From Motacilla alba alba (Eukaryota; Chordata; Aves; Passeriformes; Motacillidae), in assembly GCF_015832195.1 (NCBI RefSeq), contig NC_052026.1, positions 16,959,013 to 17,023,012 on the forward strand: 64,000 nucleotides of DNA, written 5' to 3'. This document shows positions 40,483-52,070 of this stretch, piece after piece (positions within the stretch are counted from its first letter, which is position 1; the number at the start of each line of letters is the position of its first letter). The notes beneath the pieces are model-generated. The model was not told where the DNA came from, made no database searches, and saw only the letters and a list, made by a program, of their open reading frames with translations. Made by a program: the position numbers and the translations under genes.

Positions 40483-42156
40483 CAGATAAAGCCTATAAAT
40501 GCTACTCAGCAGTGTAAAAATTGACTATTTTCTATCACAGGATGATTTCTGGATAAAGCTGTGATAAATTTGAAGTTGTGGATTTTTTTTGTCGTGGTCA
40601 GGAAGTTACTTGGTAGTGAGGGTGTTTATTAAAGCAGAAAACTGCTGGTTCCTCATGTGTTTTTGAACAAAAAAGTCCAAGATACAGTTATAGATCAGAA
40701 CTTTCTTTTCCAGGCTAGTTATTCCTTCTTATGTGGTATTTTCATATGCATTACTCCAGAAATATTTTAATAACATGGATAAGGTGAGATATGTACTAAA
40801 AAAGTGAGTTTTCTACTGAATTCACAGATACTGAGCAGTTTTACATGTCATTTTATTTAGCTTTTAGTGTAGGAGAGGCCACACTCTAACTGGGAGAATC
40901 TTGTGTGCCTTGATTTGCTACCTCCAAGTGTCTGAGCTTGAGATGAGGAGAAGCTGAACAAAGCTCTGGAATGGGGCTTTAACAAGAACCATAATATTAA
41001 AGAAATGGATTTTCTAGGTTAACATAGCATAACCTTTTTTTCCATGGAAGTAAAAAGCAAATGCATGGCAAATCTTCCAAGTCCACAATGAACTATAAGA
41101 AGGAAAGGCTTTTGGGAGGTAGATGCTCCATAGGAGCATGCAAAGAAGTCCTGGAAAAGCTGCAGATTCTCCAATGTGGAAAGGTGTGGCCAGAGGGAGC
41201 CTTGTAGAGCCAGAGCTTGCAGCAAGAAGTGCTTCAAGAGCTCAAGAACACTGTCAGAAAGTATTTGGTGTAGAAGCAGTTCCTCATCTTGCTTTCCAAC
41301 AAAAAATTCTTGAACTGAGTTTGTAGTATTGGAAAGTGTGCTTCTTGTTGGTAACGAACTGGCCACAATTCATCAATATTCAGTTATGGAGATATGAAAT
41401 TTACATTAAACTTTGGTGTTACGAATGACTCATTTCTGCCCCTGGTTCCCTTGTAGGAACAATGGAAAAATACATTGAACAGTACTCCATAAAACTGAGT
41501 GAATAAGAACCATTTCTTTATCTTCCATCAAAACTTAATTTCCTGATTTAAACATTTCCCATGGATAAGAAAAACACAAAATAATGAATGGATTCTAAAA
41601 TTCACCTGTCTAAGCTGATCTTGAGCTGAAAAACAAACCCCTGTGTGTGCAGGATGGCTGCGGGCTGTTGACAGGAGTGGGAAGGAGAGGGGAGCAGCTG
41701 CATTGCAGGACACCAGCCAGGAGAAAATAATTCAGATGTGGGTGTGGGGGCGGGTGAGACAATAATGCCTGAACGCCCCAAGACTTTTATCAGTGCTAGT
41801 GGAAGGGGAAGAAACAAACTAATGGAATTTTCTCTTTGGTACAAGCCTGCTCAGAATAAATAAATCTCTCCTGGGGCTAGCACATCCCAAGTCATAGATG
41901 CACAAGTTTAGAAATTATCTGCTTGAGCATCTTAGCTAAAATTAATTAGCTGGAATGATCATTGCTATGTGCACTAACAGGGTCCCCTCTGACTAAGTGG
42001 AGAGGATCACATGCTAATGAAGACAGAATGCTCTGCAGCTGGGAGCCGGCAGGGCCTGTTCTCCTGAGCTGCTCCGGAGTGCTGAATGTCATCTCCAGGA
42101 TCTGGGACAGAGGCAGACTGTCCCTCAAGGATACAGGACTGCTTTTACTGGACACA
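40483..42156. other. Non-coding unique sequence, no gene found
   Basis: No gene found; the longest open frame is 115 codons (41019-41366, minus). GC rises slightly at 41640-41760 and 42010-42120 but without a CpG island. Confidence 0.6.
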
Positions 42157-42263
42157 TTTATATATATGTATATTTAAAAATATTTATATATATATATATA
42201 TATTTATAATATGTATTTTATATATATGTGTGTGTATATACATATGTATGTATTATATATATA
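42157..42263. repeat. TA-rich microsatellite (about 107 bp)
   Basis: Imperfect (TA)n with interspersed TTTA, a short TGTGTG stretch and ATGTATG variants. It is self-complementary and could form cruciforms or unwind easily. The mixed units suggest an old, mutated microsatellite. The surrounding DNA is unique. Confidence 0.9.
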
Positions 42264-43331
42264 GGTCATCATAACATTCAGGAAGAGGAAAGCACACTCA
42301 AGACCTATTTCTTTATAAAAGTGTTATAATTGATTTGTATTTAGAGAGATTCTCCTTCAGCTCTATCTCAGATGTCAGTTTTTATTCTTCTTCTGTGCCT
42401 GGACACAGTCTAACACAGCTTCTACTTCAAAACATTCATGATCTAAATAGTCCTGACTGGCTTGAATAGTAGATCTATGTTTAACTAAATGTGGGAGACC
42501 AAGGGATGGGAAGATGTGATATCTTGGCTTATGGTATGTAAATATCTGTAGAAATGTTGTCTATCAACTCTTCCCTCTCTCAAATTTCTTTTTTCTTTCT
42601 CGGCCCAGCTGCTTACACAAGCTTCTTTTACGAACATTCAAATCTCAGTTGCCCAAGGACTCCTTTATTTATTTTTCAGACATTTCAGAGAAATTTGGAC
42701 AAGTCTAGCATATTTAGTGTGGAAAAAAAAAAAGGACAACAAAAAACTTTTTTGGAAAATGTCCGCATGAGAAAGTCAGAAAATACATCTAATTCCAGGC
42801 AGTAGGAAAAAAAGTGGAATGAACATAAATAAAAAATAAAAAGATACCAGAAGAGATTAGTTTATTTATCATGAGGATGATTTGAGCCCATCAGCCTGAT
42901 GTGCACAAGGACAATCTCTGTCCCAGCCACAGCTCCTCGAGCAGGAGTAGCTCAGGAGCATTAGATTGATTGCCTCTAAGTGTTATCTACTCTCCATAAA
43001 AGGGAAATTGTTCCTTCTCATTCTTTTTGGCACCAGTTTTTAACCTTGTTCCGCCTAAAATATGATTCCTTAATGCATGAAATTTTTAAGTATTTGGACT
43101 ATCTATGAAGGCTAAAGAAGAATATTGGTGGTAAATGTGATTATAAAAGGTTCTTTAATAGACTCTAAATGATGCTTTGCACTGAGGCTGACTGCAGCTC
43201 AGCAGTTTGGGCTGGGACTGGGCAGCTCTCACTCCTGACTCTCCTGCAGTGGTGCCGTGCCCTGATTTGGGAGCTCCTTCAGGAATCTGCTGTGTCTGAT
43301 GGATGCAGAACCTGCCCATGCTCATTTCATC
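42264..43331. other. Non-coding unique sequence 5' of the LTR
   Basis: Nothing recognised. The longest open frame is 83 codons (42554-42805, plus). A run of 12 A lies at 42723-42734. The last 200 bases are GC-richer and lead into the LTR insertion site. Confidence 0.55.
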
Positions 43332-43335
43332 CACC
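43332..43335. repeat. Target site duplication, left copy (CACC)
   Basis: CACC directly abuts the TG end of the LTR and is repeated at 43833-43836 directly after its CA end. A 4-bp duplication is typical of gammaretrovirus-like (ERV1 class) integration; ERVL usually gives 5 bp and ERVK 6 bp. Confidence 0.75.
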
Positions 43336-43832
43336 TGATGCCTGGTGAAGGCTGCCCTAGAGCAGAGGCTGGACAGAGTTAAAGAATAAAGCAGGAATTT
43401 ATTAAAAGGATCTCCTCAATGGATCCACCTTGGGCAGCACAAGAACCCAGCCAGGCCAGGGCTGCACCCAAGATGAACCAAAATGGTCCCAAAATGAACC
43501 CAATATGAACCAAAATGGTCCCAAAATGCACGAGCGCTCCCGGCGTCTCTCACTTTTATGAGTTCTGCTCCATTTGCACCTTGCAGTTCATTGTCTAATT
43601 ACACCTTTAGGTTATGAAGTCCCGTCCTTGTTTTTCTCTCTTCATCCCACGTTGTTTGTGCTCTTGGGCCTGAAACTTGTAATGGTTGCCCTTGGTCTCA
43701 AGGTGGAAAAGGAATTTTTTTTGTCTCCCTACTCTGGGAAGAGAGCTCACCAACACTTATTATGTGGCTCAGAACTACACACATAGGCAGCACAGAATCT
43801 GAAAAATATGGAAGCTAAAATTTAAGGCATCA
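43336..43832 (-). mobile_element. Solo LTR of an endogenous retrovirus, 497 bp
   Basis: The element begins TGATGCCT and ends AGGCATCA, an exact 8-bp terminal inverted repeat with the TG...CA ends of retroviral LTRs, and is flanked by a 4-bp CACC duplication. Reading on the minus strand gives the LTR order: a TATA-like CATAAAAG (plus 43553-43560), then a CpG-rich start region (about 43530-43547), then an AATAAA polyadenylation signal (plus 43398-43403) about 150 bp downstream, followed by a short U5. No gag, pol, env or second LTR is adjacent, so this is a solo LTR left by recombination. The sequence resembles songbird LTRs I have seen; the family name cannot be assigned without a repeat library. 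The intact termini suggest a moderately young insertion. Confidence 0.87.
43473..43528. repeat. Tandem duplication inside the LTR (period 32 bp)
   Basis: A 24-bp word beginning atgaaccaaaatggtccc occurs at 43473-43496 and again, identical, at 43505-43528. It lies in the transcribed R-like part of the LTR, just downstream of the presumed start on the minus strand. Confidence 0.85.
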
Positions 43833-43836
43833 CACC
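43833..43836. repeat. Target site duplication, right copy (CACC)
   Basis: Matches 43332-43335 exactly and directly abuts the CA terminus of the LTR, fixing the insertion boundaries. Confidence 0.75.
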
Positions 43837-44541
43837 CAGTTAATCTCTTCCAGGCCCTTGCAATGATGGTAGGGCAGGCAGTGGACTGGATCCTGGTCAA
43901 TCAGTTCACTGAGCTCTGCGCTGGAAATAGCTGATAGAAGAGGAGACCCAGAGCTGCTGATAAAGCAGCCAGGCTGACTCACGCTGGTATGGCCACTACA
44001 GATTTTCTCTGTTAATTTGTCAGATTAAGCAGCCACAGAGATGTTCTCTGTTTATCACCACAGCACAGCTGCTGTTCCAGCTTACAGCAGGCTCCTCTAC
44101 TACCAGCAAACTGATCTTTCTTCTTTAGTAGGTTCTTCACTTTACAGCAATTTAAACATGATCTAAAAAGCACCCTGACTTTATTTTCTAAGCTGGAACA
44201 TTTTTGGTCATGTCTCTGACCTGATCAATTCTCTCAGTAGAACAGTCATTTTTGAAAAAAAACAAAAAACACATTTATAGCACAATGGTTTGCCAAATTA
44301 TCACCTCTCTGGCAAGACACCACAGACTAATTGCACTGACACTGCTTCATGCACACCATTTGTCACCATTCCATGTGAAATGTTATGGTTCCTGCAGAGC
44401 TGGGAACTTGTCCTTGCTCTGCTGTGCCTCCAGATCCAAGCATAGGCTGATACTTCTGTGACTCTTCTGGGTGCAAATCCCTGAGAGGTTTTATGGCAAG
44501 AAAATGTTTGCTGTGTGATATAGGTACATGTGGCCCAGGCA

Positions 44542-44609
44542 GTGAGTTGGCTTTGCATTTGAGGCTAAATTATAATGAAAATTATAATTGTATCTAAATG
44601 TGAGTTGGC
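44542..44609. repeat. AT palindrome between 10-bp direct repeats
   Basis: The word gtgagttggc occurs at 44542-44551 and 44600-44609. Between them lies an inverted repeat with 9-bp arms, aattataat and attataatt (44568-44589), around a GAAA loop. The arrangement superficially resembles a tiny insertion with target duplication, but it is AT-rich and short, and coincidence is a fair alternative. Confidence 0.35.
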
Positions 44610-45879
44610 CCCATATTTGTAGCATAGTTATTATGATAAAAGGGATAATGTAGGGTTGTGGGGAGTTGCTTTCTGGTGTCTGAAGCAGCACATCCAACAA
44701 GCCCAGGTGAATCCTCCACTCTGAATTAATCAGAGGATAACATCAGCCTCCCTGTGCCCCTGCAGAAAATCAAGGTTCCCTTCACATTTCAGAAAAGAAT
44801 GATGCCAGTGAAGCTATAATGTTTCTGTAGTTTTAAGTAACTCTCACAAACACAATTTCAAAGATGATTTCAGATGGCTTATTGGATTTGCTTCTGAAGC
44901 AAATTGTGTCATTGCAAAGACAAAAAAAAGTCCCCACAACATTAGAGCTGCTTTAATTGCCTCTTAATGGCTGGTGTTACCAAAATTAGAAACATGATTA
45001 GAATGAAACAGGTTCTTGTAAAATATCTTTTTTCATTAGTGTTATTGTGTTGCCTTGAGTGATTCTTGTATTCAGACTAAAATACAACTGGCTTTTGATA
45101 CAACCTTGTCATGAGCCAAGTCACCTGCCAGTTCATAAAGAACACGTTTGTTCGGTTTGCTTTTTCTCCCCCTCCCCAGTTTAGTTGACCTCAAGTTCAC
45201 TCTAGGTTTGAAATTGCCTTCCAGTCTACAAACTGGAGTATTTTTAGCTGGAAGAATCAGAAATACTTTGGTATAAATGTCTAAATAATAACAATTTTAT
45301 TAATAGCAAGCAAATGAGTTTACACAAAAACCACACAGACAGATGGTTTCTTTTTACCTGTGTCACTCAGTAAGGAAATGTGATACAAAAGAATGACTTG
45401 AAATGCTCTTTTGACTGCACCAGTTCTGAAAATAACTTAGGCAAAATCTGCTGCCAGAGGTGTTAGAATGCTGGAGGAGTTAATGACCAGTGTGAATCCA
45501 TGGAGAAGGTACAGGTGATATGCCCTCAACCTGGTTTTATTTGGAGCTTATTTAAATTACAGCTTTTTGTTTATTGTTTTCTTAATACAAAACCACTTAA
45601 GCTTTCTGAGCTTTTAGAGACTTGCAGAAGATGTTGAGAGGGAACAGCTTTTGGCTATGATTCTGTCATTATCCTGCTCTTGCCCCCTTTGCATCCACAT
45701 TTTCATTGCTTGGGAAGAGTTTGGGGGCAGAATTGAACTTTTTATAAGGATCTGTATAAAGAGAAGTCCAAGCTGTAATTCTGCTTGGTGTCAGAATGGC
45801 CTTGAATAAAGACTCTTTCTTAACTAACTACAGCTATTTTTTTTCTTTAATTAGCCAGACTAATACCAAAGTGCTTTTG

Positions 45880-46010
45880 CTATTTCTTATTCCATATATT
45901 GCTTCAAAGGTATTCCGGCAACATTTTTAATATCTCCGAATTTGATTAAGAACGTAATCAGACTGTTATATAGCTGATTCTCATGTATTACTACTGATAA
46001 TTAATTATTG
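45880..46010. promoter_or_regulatory. Candidate conserved non-coding element
   Basis: Three CpGs (45916, 45937, 45953) survive in a stretch that is otherwise very AT-rich: 'tattccggcaacattt', 'tatctccgaatttgatt', 'aagaacgtaatcag'. TAATTAATTA-type homeodomain cores lie at its 3' end (about 45998-46008). CpG survival in methylated, AT-rich DNA hints at selection, but only comparison with other species can show it. Confidence 0.28.
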
Positions 46011-49000
46011 AAATGCAAAATGTGTATATTCTGTACTAAATATCAGGATCTTCTTGTATTTTTGTATGGCTATATCACTTTGATTTTTTTCATTACTTCT
46101 GCAGTACAGCTACTAATGTGTGATTCTTTATCAAGAAAACACATGCTTACACACATTGCTCTGTTGATTAGCAGTTCATTTTTTCCTTATAAAAAATGAT
46201 TAAATTTCCTAACCAGTAAATTAGTGTTAATTCAGAGTCTAAGGAAAGGCTTTATTATTACTTTACCTAGCACATAAACTGGGAGATATCTCTATCTCTA
46301 AACTGGGAGATAAAATTTTTCCTATCACCATTTTCATCTGTTTTCTTGTTAACTCTGTGCTTTTCACTGTCTTTCTCTTCCCTTTTTGTACTGGGTTTTT
46401 TTTGATAGAAGGTGTTCTTTTCTGGAGAAAGAGGACTGGAGGTCCTTTAGCCTTTACAATCATTATTTAATTACGTTCTAGTTGTGTCTTAATATTTCCC
46501 TGAGCCCCCATCATGCTAAATGTGATGCTGAGCAATGAGAACACTTCTCAGGGAGTTTTCCAAGGTAATTGCTCATAGCCAGCTGTATTGGAAGTTTTCT
46601 CCTGGGGTGCTTTGTGGACACCCAAACAGAAGAATCTCCACTGATTTTGTTGCTGTTTTAGGGGTACAGGTATTTTGGAATTGGGTTCCACCATTTACAC
46701 ATAAAAAGTCTCAGTGAGAATTTCTCTGGAAGGAAACTGTGTGATCCTCTAACAACCAAAAAAACTTTCCCTCCACCACACTAAAACTCTTCCCAAAAAT
46801 ACAGAGCTATGCTGCAAGCTCCCTGTGGCTGGAATCTAGTTTTATTTGGCACAGGCACCTTCATGAGCAAAAAAAAGCTCATGCTCCCCATCAAGCTGCT
46901 TGCTTCCCCTTCTCCTCCCAGTTCCAGTGTTCCCTTTGGATTCACCAGGGATACCTGTTCTCATGTTAAATGGGCCATCTCCAGATTGAAATCTCCCAGT
47001 GATGTCTGAGCTTGAACAACAACAGTTCATTTGTATACATTGTGAAAGATCAACAAAAATCTGTCTGGAACCAACTTATTACAAAGTCTGATCAGCTCCT
47101 ATTTCCAGTGACACTCAGCAAGAGCAATTCTAACTCTGTAATACGTGTGACAGCTATTTCCAGAGTTCCTGCTTTTGTGTGGCATGAAATTGTTTCTCTT
47201 ATATCCAGCTTTGACAGACAGAAACTTGATCTGGTAATGAGAGCAGCAAAACTGCATCCTGCCAGCACGTGTCCTGGGAGCAGGGATGTTTAAAGTCACA
47301 GGTCACAGTGTCGCTGGGTACAGATATCTACCATGAGTGTCTCGAGGAGAACAGTGCCTTTTAGCCTTTCGGTTTACTGGAAGTATGTGCTATTTATTTT
47401 AAGCAAGGCTCCATCCTTTTGACATGAGTCACTGGCATTTCTGCCCAGCCCAAGCACACTGGGAGAATTAGTTTGCATTGTTTCAGATGGCAGGGGAAAG
47501 GTTTTCAGATTTCCAGGATAAATGGTTGTGTGCAGCGGTAATCAGTTGTTGCAAACATTATCCTAAATCAGACTGATTAATGATTGCATTATGATGGCTT
47601 CCAAATGGACACAAATCTGGATGCTTTTGGCAGAGAGCGAAGACCATGTGTTTTGACTGCTTGGGTTGGTTCAGAAATTGATGTTCCCTTTTGATCAGTT
47701 CCTGTAAAGATCTGGTTTTCCTTTCCAAACGTCTGGGAAAAAAGATGCAAAACAACATCATTACTTTATATGGTCCAGACATAAAAATTTTCAAACTTGA
47801 GATTTTTATCCATGGGAGAGTGGGTCTGTTTAGACATACTGACAGTTTTGCAGGAGGTTGTTAATCTTAGCAGTGTTTGTGCTCTGTTACCTGAATATCC
47901 TTCTCTTGAATGAGATAATCCAGACACCAGTCAAAAACGGCTGGAAGATCATGTATTTATATGCAGCCTTGACTTTGCAGTCTGGCTAACCCATTTTCCA
48001 TACTCATGCAATTCAGACAGAATCCCCTGAGGGGTGGGAAGTTGATGAAGCAAAAATGAAATGTAAAACAACTTTCTAGACATCTTTACCACTAAGCAGG
48101 AAAGTTTTGTGTTCTTCTGGTTCATGAGTCAGAACAATTCATGTTTATAAAGCCAGCAGAATGAGGTGGGGTATTCTGGCTCTATTGGGTACATATTTTT
48201 AATAATTTTTTTATCGTTTTTGTTCTCCCCTGCTCCAAAGCAGGTGTCATAGAAAAAGGTTGGCTCTTATTTTTTTTGTGTTGTTTTCATTTATTTTTAT
48301 CTGCTTTAATCTTTTCAATGTTATCTCCTGCATTGCAGTTTAGCAGCTTTAGCTGCCAGATGTTTGTCAAAATATCATCTTGCCCTTTCTTATTTTTCTC
48401 CTTTTATTGACCCAATGAGCATCCAAATGTAAGAAACTGCAGCTTATTGTGGGCATGGAAGACAGGCATAAAAACAGGTTTAAGGGATGGTTTGAAGGCA
48501 TAACATCAGCAACTTCTGCAGAGCCTTTCCAGCTGGGAAACTGCACTTGTGTGTGTTAGGCTGGCACTTGTGTTACTCTCTGGGCATTCAAATTCGTGTG
48601 ATTTCATGTTATCTCAAGACTTTCTGTATCTGGGTGATTGTGTTTATCCATGGATTTTGTACATTTTGGGGATGTATTGTAGTAGTATTGAGTCTGGGCA
48701 TATCTGTAGATACTAATGTCTTTGGCTGGATATATTAGTAATTATGAAATTTTGGAGATTCTAGTAAATCTTAGCGTTTAGTACACAGTTCTCAAATCAG
48801 ACTAATCTGTAAAGCACAGTAATGCACCTGATGTTCACAGCAGGCATTTGGAGCACCAGTGGAGACAGGGGTAGAATAAATCACTCTGAGTAGGTGTTTA
48901 ATTAATTGCACTTTGAATTCCAATAAGAGATACTGTCTTAGTGTGGTGAATACCATCTCCTTAATTTCACATTCAGTTTTAGACTGGGTAATAAACAAAC

Positions 49001-51795
49001 CTCCCATTGCCTGTAGATCGACTTTAAAAAGTTTTAATCTTATTAGAGAACATTTGATTATAGACTAATTTGCTATGCATCTCTTAAAGAATTCAGATTG
49101 ATTTTGAGGAATGTAGGCAACTTCAAATTATCTCTTTCTCAACCAAAAGAAAGTTGCTTTCTCATGGACTTACACTTTATTAATGAATCCTTTCCATCAG
49201 CCTTCCAGCAGTGGCTCTATCTTGACTATGTTGTTGTTGGAAATAAAACATTTTAGCAAATACTTCGGTTTCATTATGACTGTTTTCAGTAAATAAAGAA
49301 GGATTAAAACATACACCTTTTAAAAGCAGCTGAAGATAGTTTTGTGGCTGTAGTTAGAACTAAGGAATTGGATTTCCCTGAATGAAAGAAGGTGGCTTTT
49401 ATCAGTTAAAGGACCAGTTAAATCAAACTAAGTATATTCATCTATGTAGAGAGAGAACCAGATTCTTATAAATGCCCCTTCTTTGTGTGCTTCATTACAT
49501 ACATCCCATCTTAGTTCAGGCTTTGGCTGCCTGTGGCTCTATCTGACCTCATTTTCCTGATTATTTTAATAATTAGTGAAGAAGATCAAGCACTTTTTGC
49601 TTATATATTTGATATTTTCTTCATATAACATCTTAAAATAGGTCTGAATAGTCAAACTAAAGAAACATGTCACTTTCTATGGATCAGAAGACTAACAGTG
49701 AGGAGATCAGATTTTGGGATGTTGACTTGTGGACAGCTGCTGGACCATGGAATGTCAAATAGATGCTTGTGCTAATTCAATACTAGGTTCCAAAATGGTT
49801 CTTTGCAGGAAGGATCCACAGGGTTTCACTCTGCCTCTCTGCAGAGTTTTACCACAAGGGTTTATCTGTACAGTGGAATCCCTTAACCACTGAGCAAGAC
49901 TGATTGCTGGTTCAGGAACACAGCTTGAATATCAAAGTTATGCCAAACCAAAGACCTTGATGAAGTTCAGGCTGTATTCCCATGAAAACATTAATTTTTG
50001 AAGATAGCAGATTATTATTTCTGTGGAGAATTAGCTCTTGGATGCTTCCACTTAAGTCTTTGCCCATTGGGAATAGAATGCTTGTAAATCAGACACGATG
50101 AATTTTCACTGGCAGTTTTTTCTATGTTCATTCAAGAAACAAACCTCTCCTTCAGCCCCAATTGAAGCAAAAAATTAAATAGTGTAAGTAAAAGTCTGCT
50201 TTGGTTATCACAGGTGGCTGCAGACTGTTCTTATCCTGGTACAGTTCTTTCTCAATATATTCTATTCTTCTTTAGACATATTGCAGTGAGGTTAAATTCT
50301 CTAATGAACAATTCAGCCATGTATGAGAGCAGAGCTGTTAATCCAGAAATGTTCAGTAATTAATCAGGAGTATTTCTGTTTTGTAAAAGTGACTGTAAGG
50401 TGCACCCAGCTCCATGAATCAAAGTGACCTGTACAAACGTGATCTTCGTCATCTGAAACTGTGGGCAAAAAATATAACTTACACTCACCTTGTACACAGG
50501 AGGACTTTCACCTTCAAAAGCAATCTCTGAATTGGATTTTTAAACATTCTTTTCCCTCAGAAAATTAGATGCTATGGGTTTGAAACAATCTAGCCCTCAA
50601 TGTAAGTTAGTTATGCCTGCCTGCCTTAGCAAAGGTATTTATCTTTTCTTCTCTTTTTTTACCCTCTTTCTATTTTTTTCAACATATACCATTATCTACT
50701 ACACCAGGGAGTAAAATAAGTTAAGTAAAAGGAAATCATGGTTAAAATCACAACTCAAGAATTAGCTTTCACTTTGGGGGGGAAATTATTGAGCACAAAG
50801 CAAAATACATTTTAGTGAAGGAAATAATGAGAGACTTACTTATGAAAAATACAATCATTTTAGAAAACCTTGTATACAGTGAGTAATAATCAGTTCTCCA
50901 TAATATTAAAGAAGGAGCACTTAAATTTTTTTGACATCCCTAATCATGGGGCCTGGGGAGCTGTACAGAACATTTGCATTAAATTACTCCTCATTTTCCC
51001 AGCCCTATCTGCCCCTTCCTTAGGTTTTGCTGCCAGTATTTGTGAATTTGGCAGAAGCCTACAGATTTCATAGCTAATATTGTTGTCTCCTGCCAGGAAT
51101 ATCAGAGTAAGGTGCATTAGATGCTGCATGGCAATTAAGGGTTGAGGGAAATCACGCTGATTTTCATCTGTGGCACCCACGTGCCATCGTTTGTATCAGA
51201 TTACTGGAGCGCTGTTGCAGAAGATGCTCCAATGCATCACTTCTGATGTGCTGGGTATCTGTGTTAGAGCTCAGGTGAGCTCTGCTGGGGGAGGAGGTGA
51301 GCCTGCACATTCCAGAGGGCAGTGGCAGAGCGCTGGAGCAGCTCTGGTGCCTCTGAGAGCTGTGTGTGCCTGCACTGTGCTGCTTCTCACCTGACTGCAG
51401 AGCAGGCAGCTCTGCCTGATGTGTGCTGACATTTCCCATTGTGGCCTTGCATTCCCTTTCCCAGTGCCAGTGTCTGGTTCCCACCTTAGCCCTGGCAAGT
51501 GGGCTTTTCCACAAGTGGTCATTCTTGGCCGAATTCTGCTTTCATTTAATGCTTTTTCATACAACTAAAGTTGTGCCAGCTCAGCTGCATCAGCAGAAAA
51601 GGTCTCTCCTGGGTCAGACCCAGTCCTGCAGGAATGCACTGCATGCATGCAAGTATTGCCTATTAAAACCAGGCTTTTCTGCATCTTTTTTTGACCAATG
51701 TAATCACATTAAGTCAAAACCAAGGCAGTGGTGAAAACCTTAATACTCTTGGGGAATAAGCTCTAGCAGTAGAAATGTGTTAACACAAGGGCAGG

Positions 51796-52070
51796 TAATA
51801 ACAGGACACGGGGGAATAGCCTTAAGCTGAAGGAGGGTGGATGTAGATTAGATTTCAGGAGGAAATTCTTCCCTGTGAGGGTGGTGGGGCCCTGGCACAG
51901 GGTGCCCAGAGAAGCTGTGGCTGCCCCTGGATCCCTGGAAATGTCCAGGGCCAGGTTAGACAATGGGGCTTGGAGCAGCCTGGGATAGTGGAAGGTGTCC
52001 CTGTCCTGGCAGGTGTGGGACTGGATGAGCTTTAAGGTCCTTGCAGCCCAAACAATTCTGTGACTCAATG
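51796..52070 (+). mobile_element. CR1 LINE 3' end, well preserved (plus strand)
   Basis: About 275 bp closely match the 3' end of avian CR1. Landmarks in order: 'ggaggaaattcttccctgtg', 'agggtggtggggccctggca', 'cagggtgcccagagaagctg', 'tgtggctgcccctggatccc', 'ggagcagcctgggatagtgg', 'aaggtgtccctgtcctggca', 'gactggatgagctttaaggt' and the terminal 'caattctgtgactcaatg'. It is 5'-truncated and has no reverse transcriptase sequence, as is usual. The full landmark order and fewer changes than the copies at 12281 and 13425 make it the youngest CR1 in the window. The subfamily resembles those common in songbirds, from memory. A 109-codon minus-strand frame through it is only a by-product of its composition. 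Confidence 0.95.

Larger units (their letters stand above)
43837..51795. other. Non-coding unique sequence, no gene found
   Basis: Eight kilobases without a recognised gene or RNA. The longest open frame is 116 codons (51164-51514, minus), in a GC-richer pocket at about 51270-51520 that is open in several frames. Small repeats: a 9-bp-arm AT palindrome at 44568-44589 and a 14-bp direct repeat 'taaactgggagata' at 46275-46288 and 46299-46312. A CpG-retaining AT-rich segment at 45880-46010 is listed separately. Confidence 0.6.
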
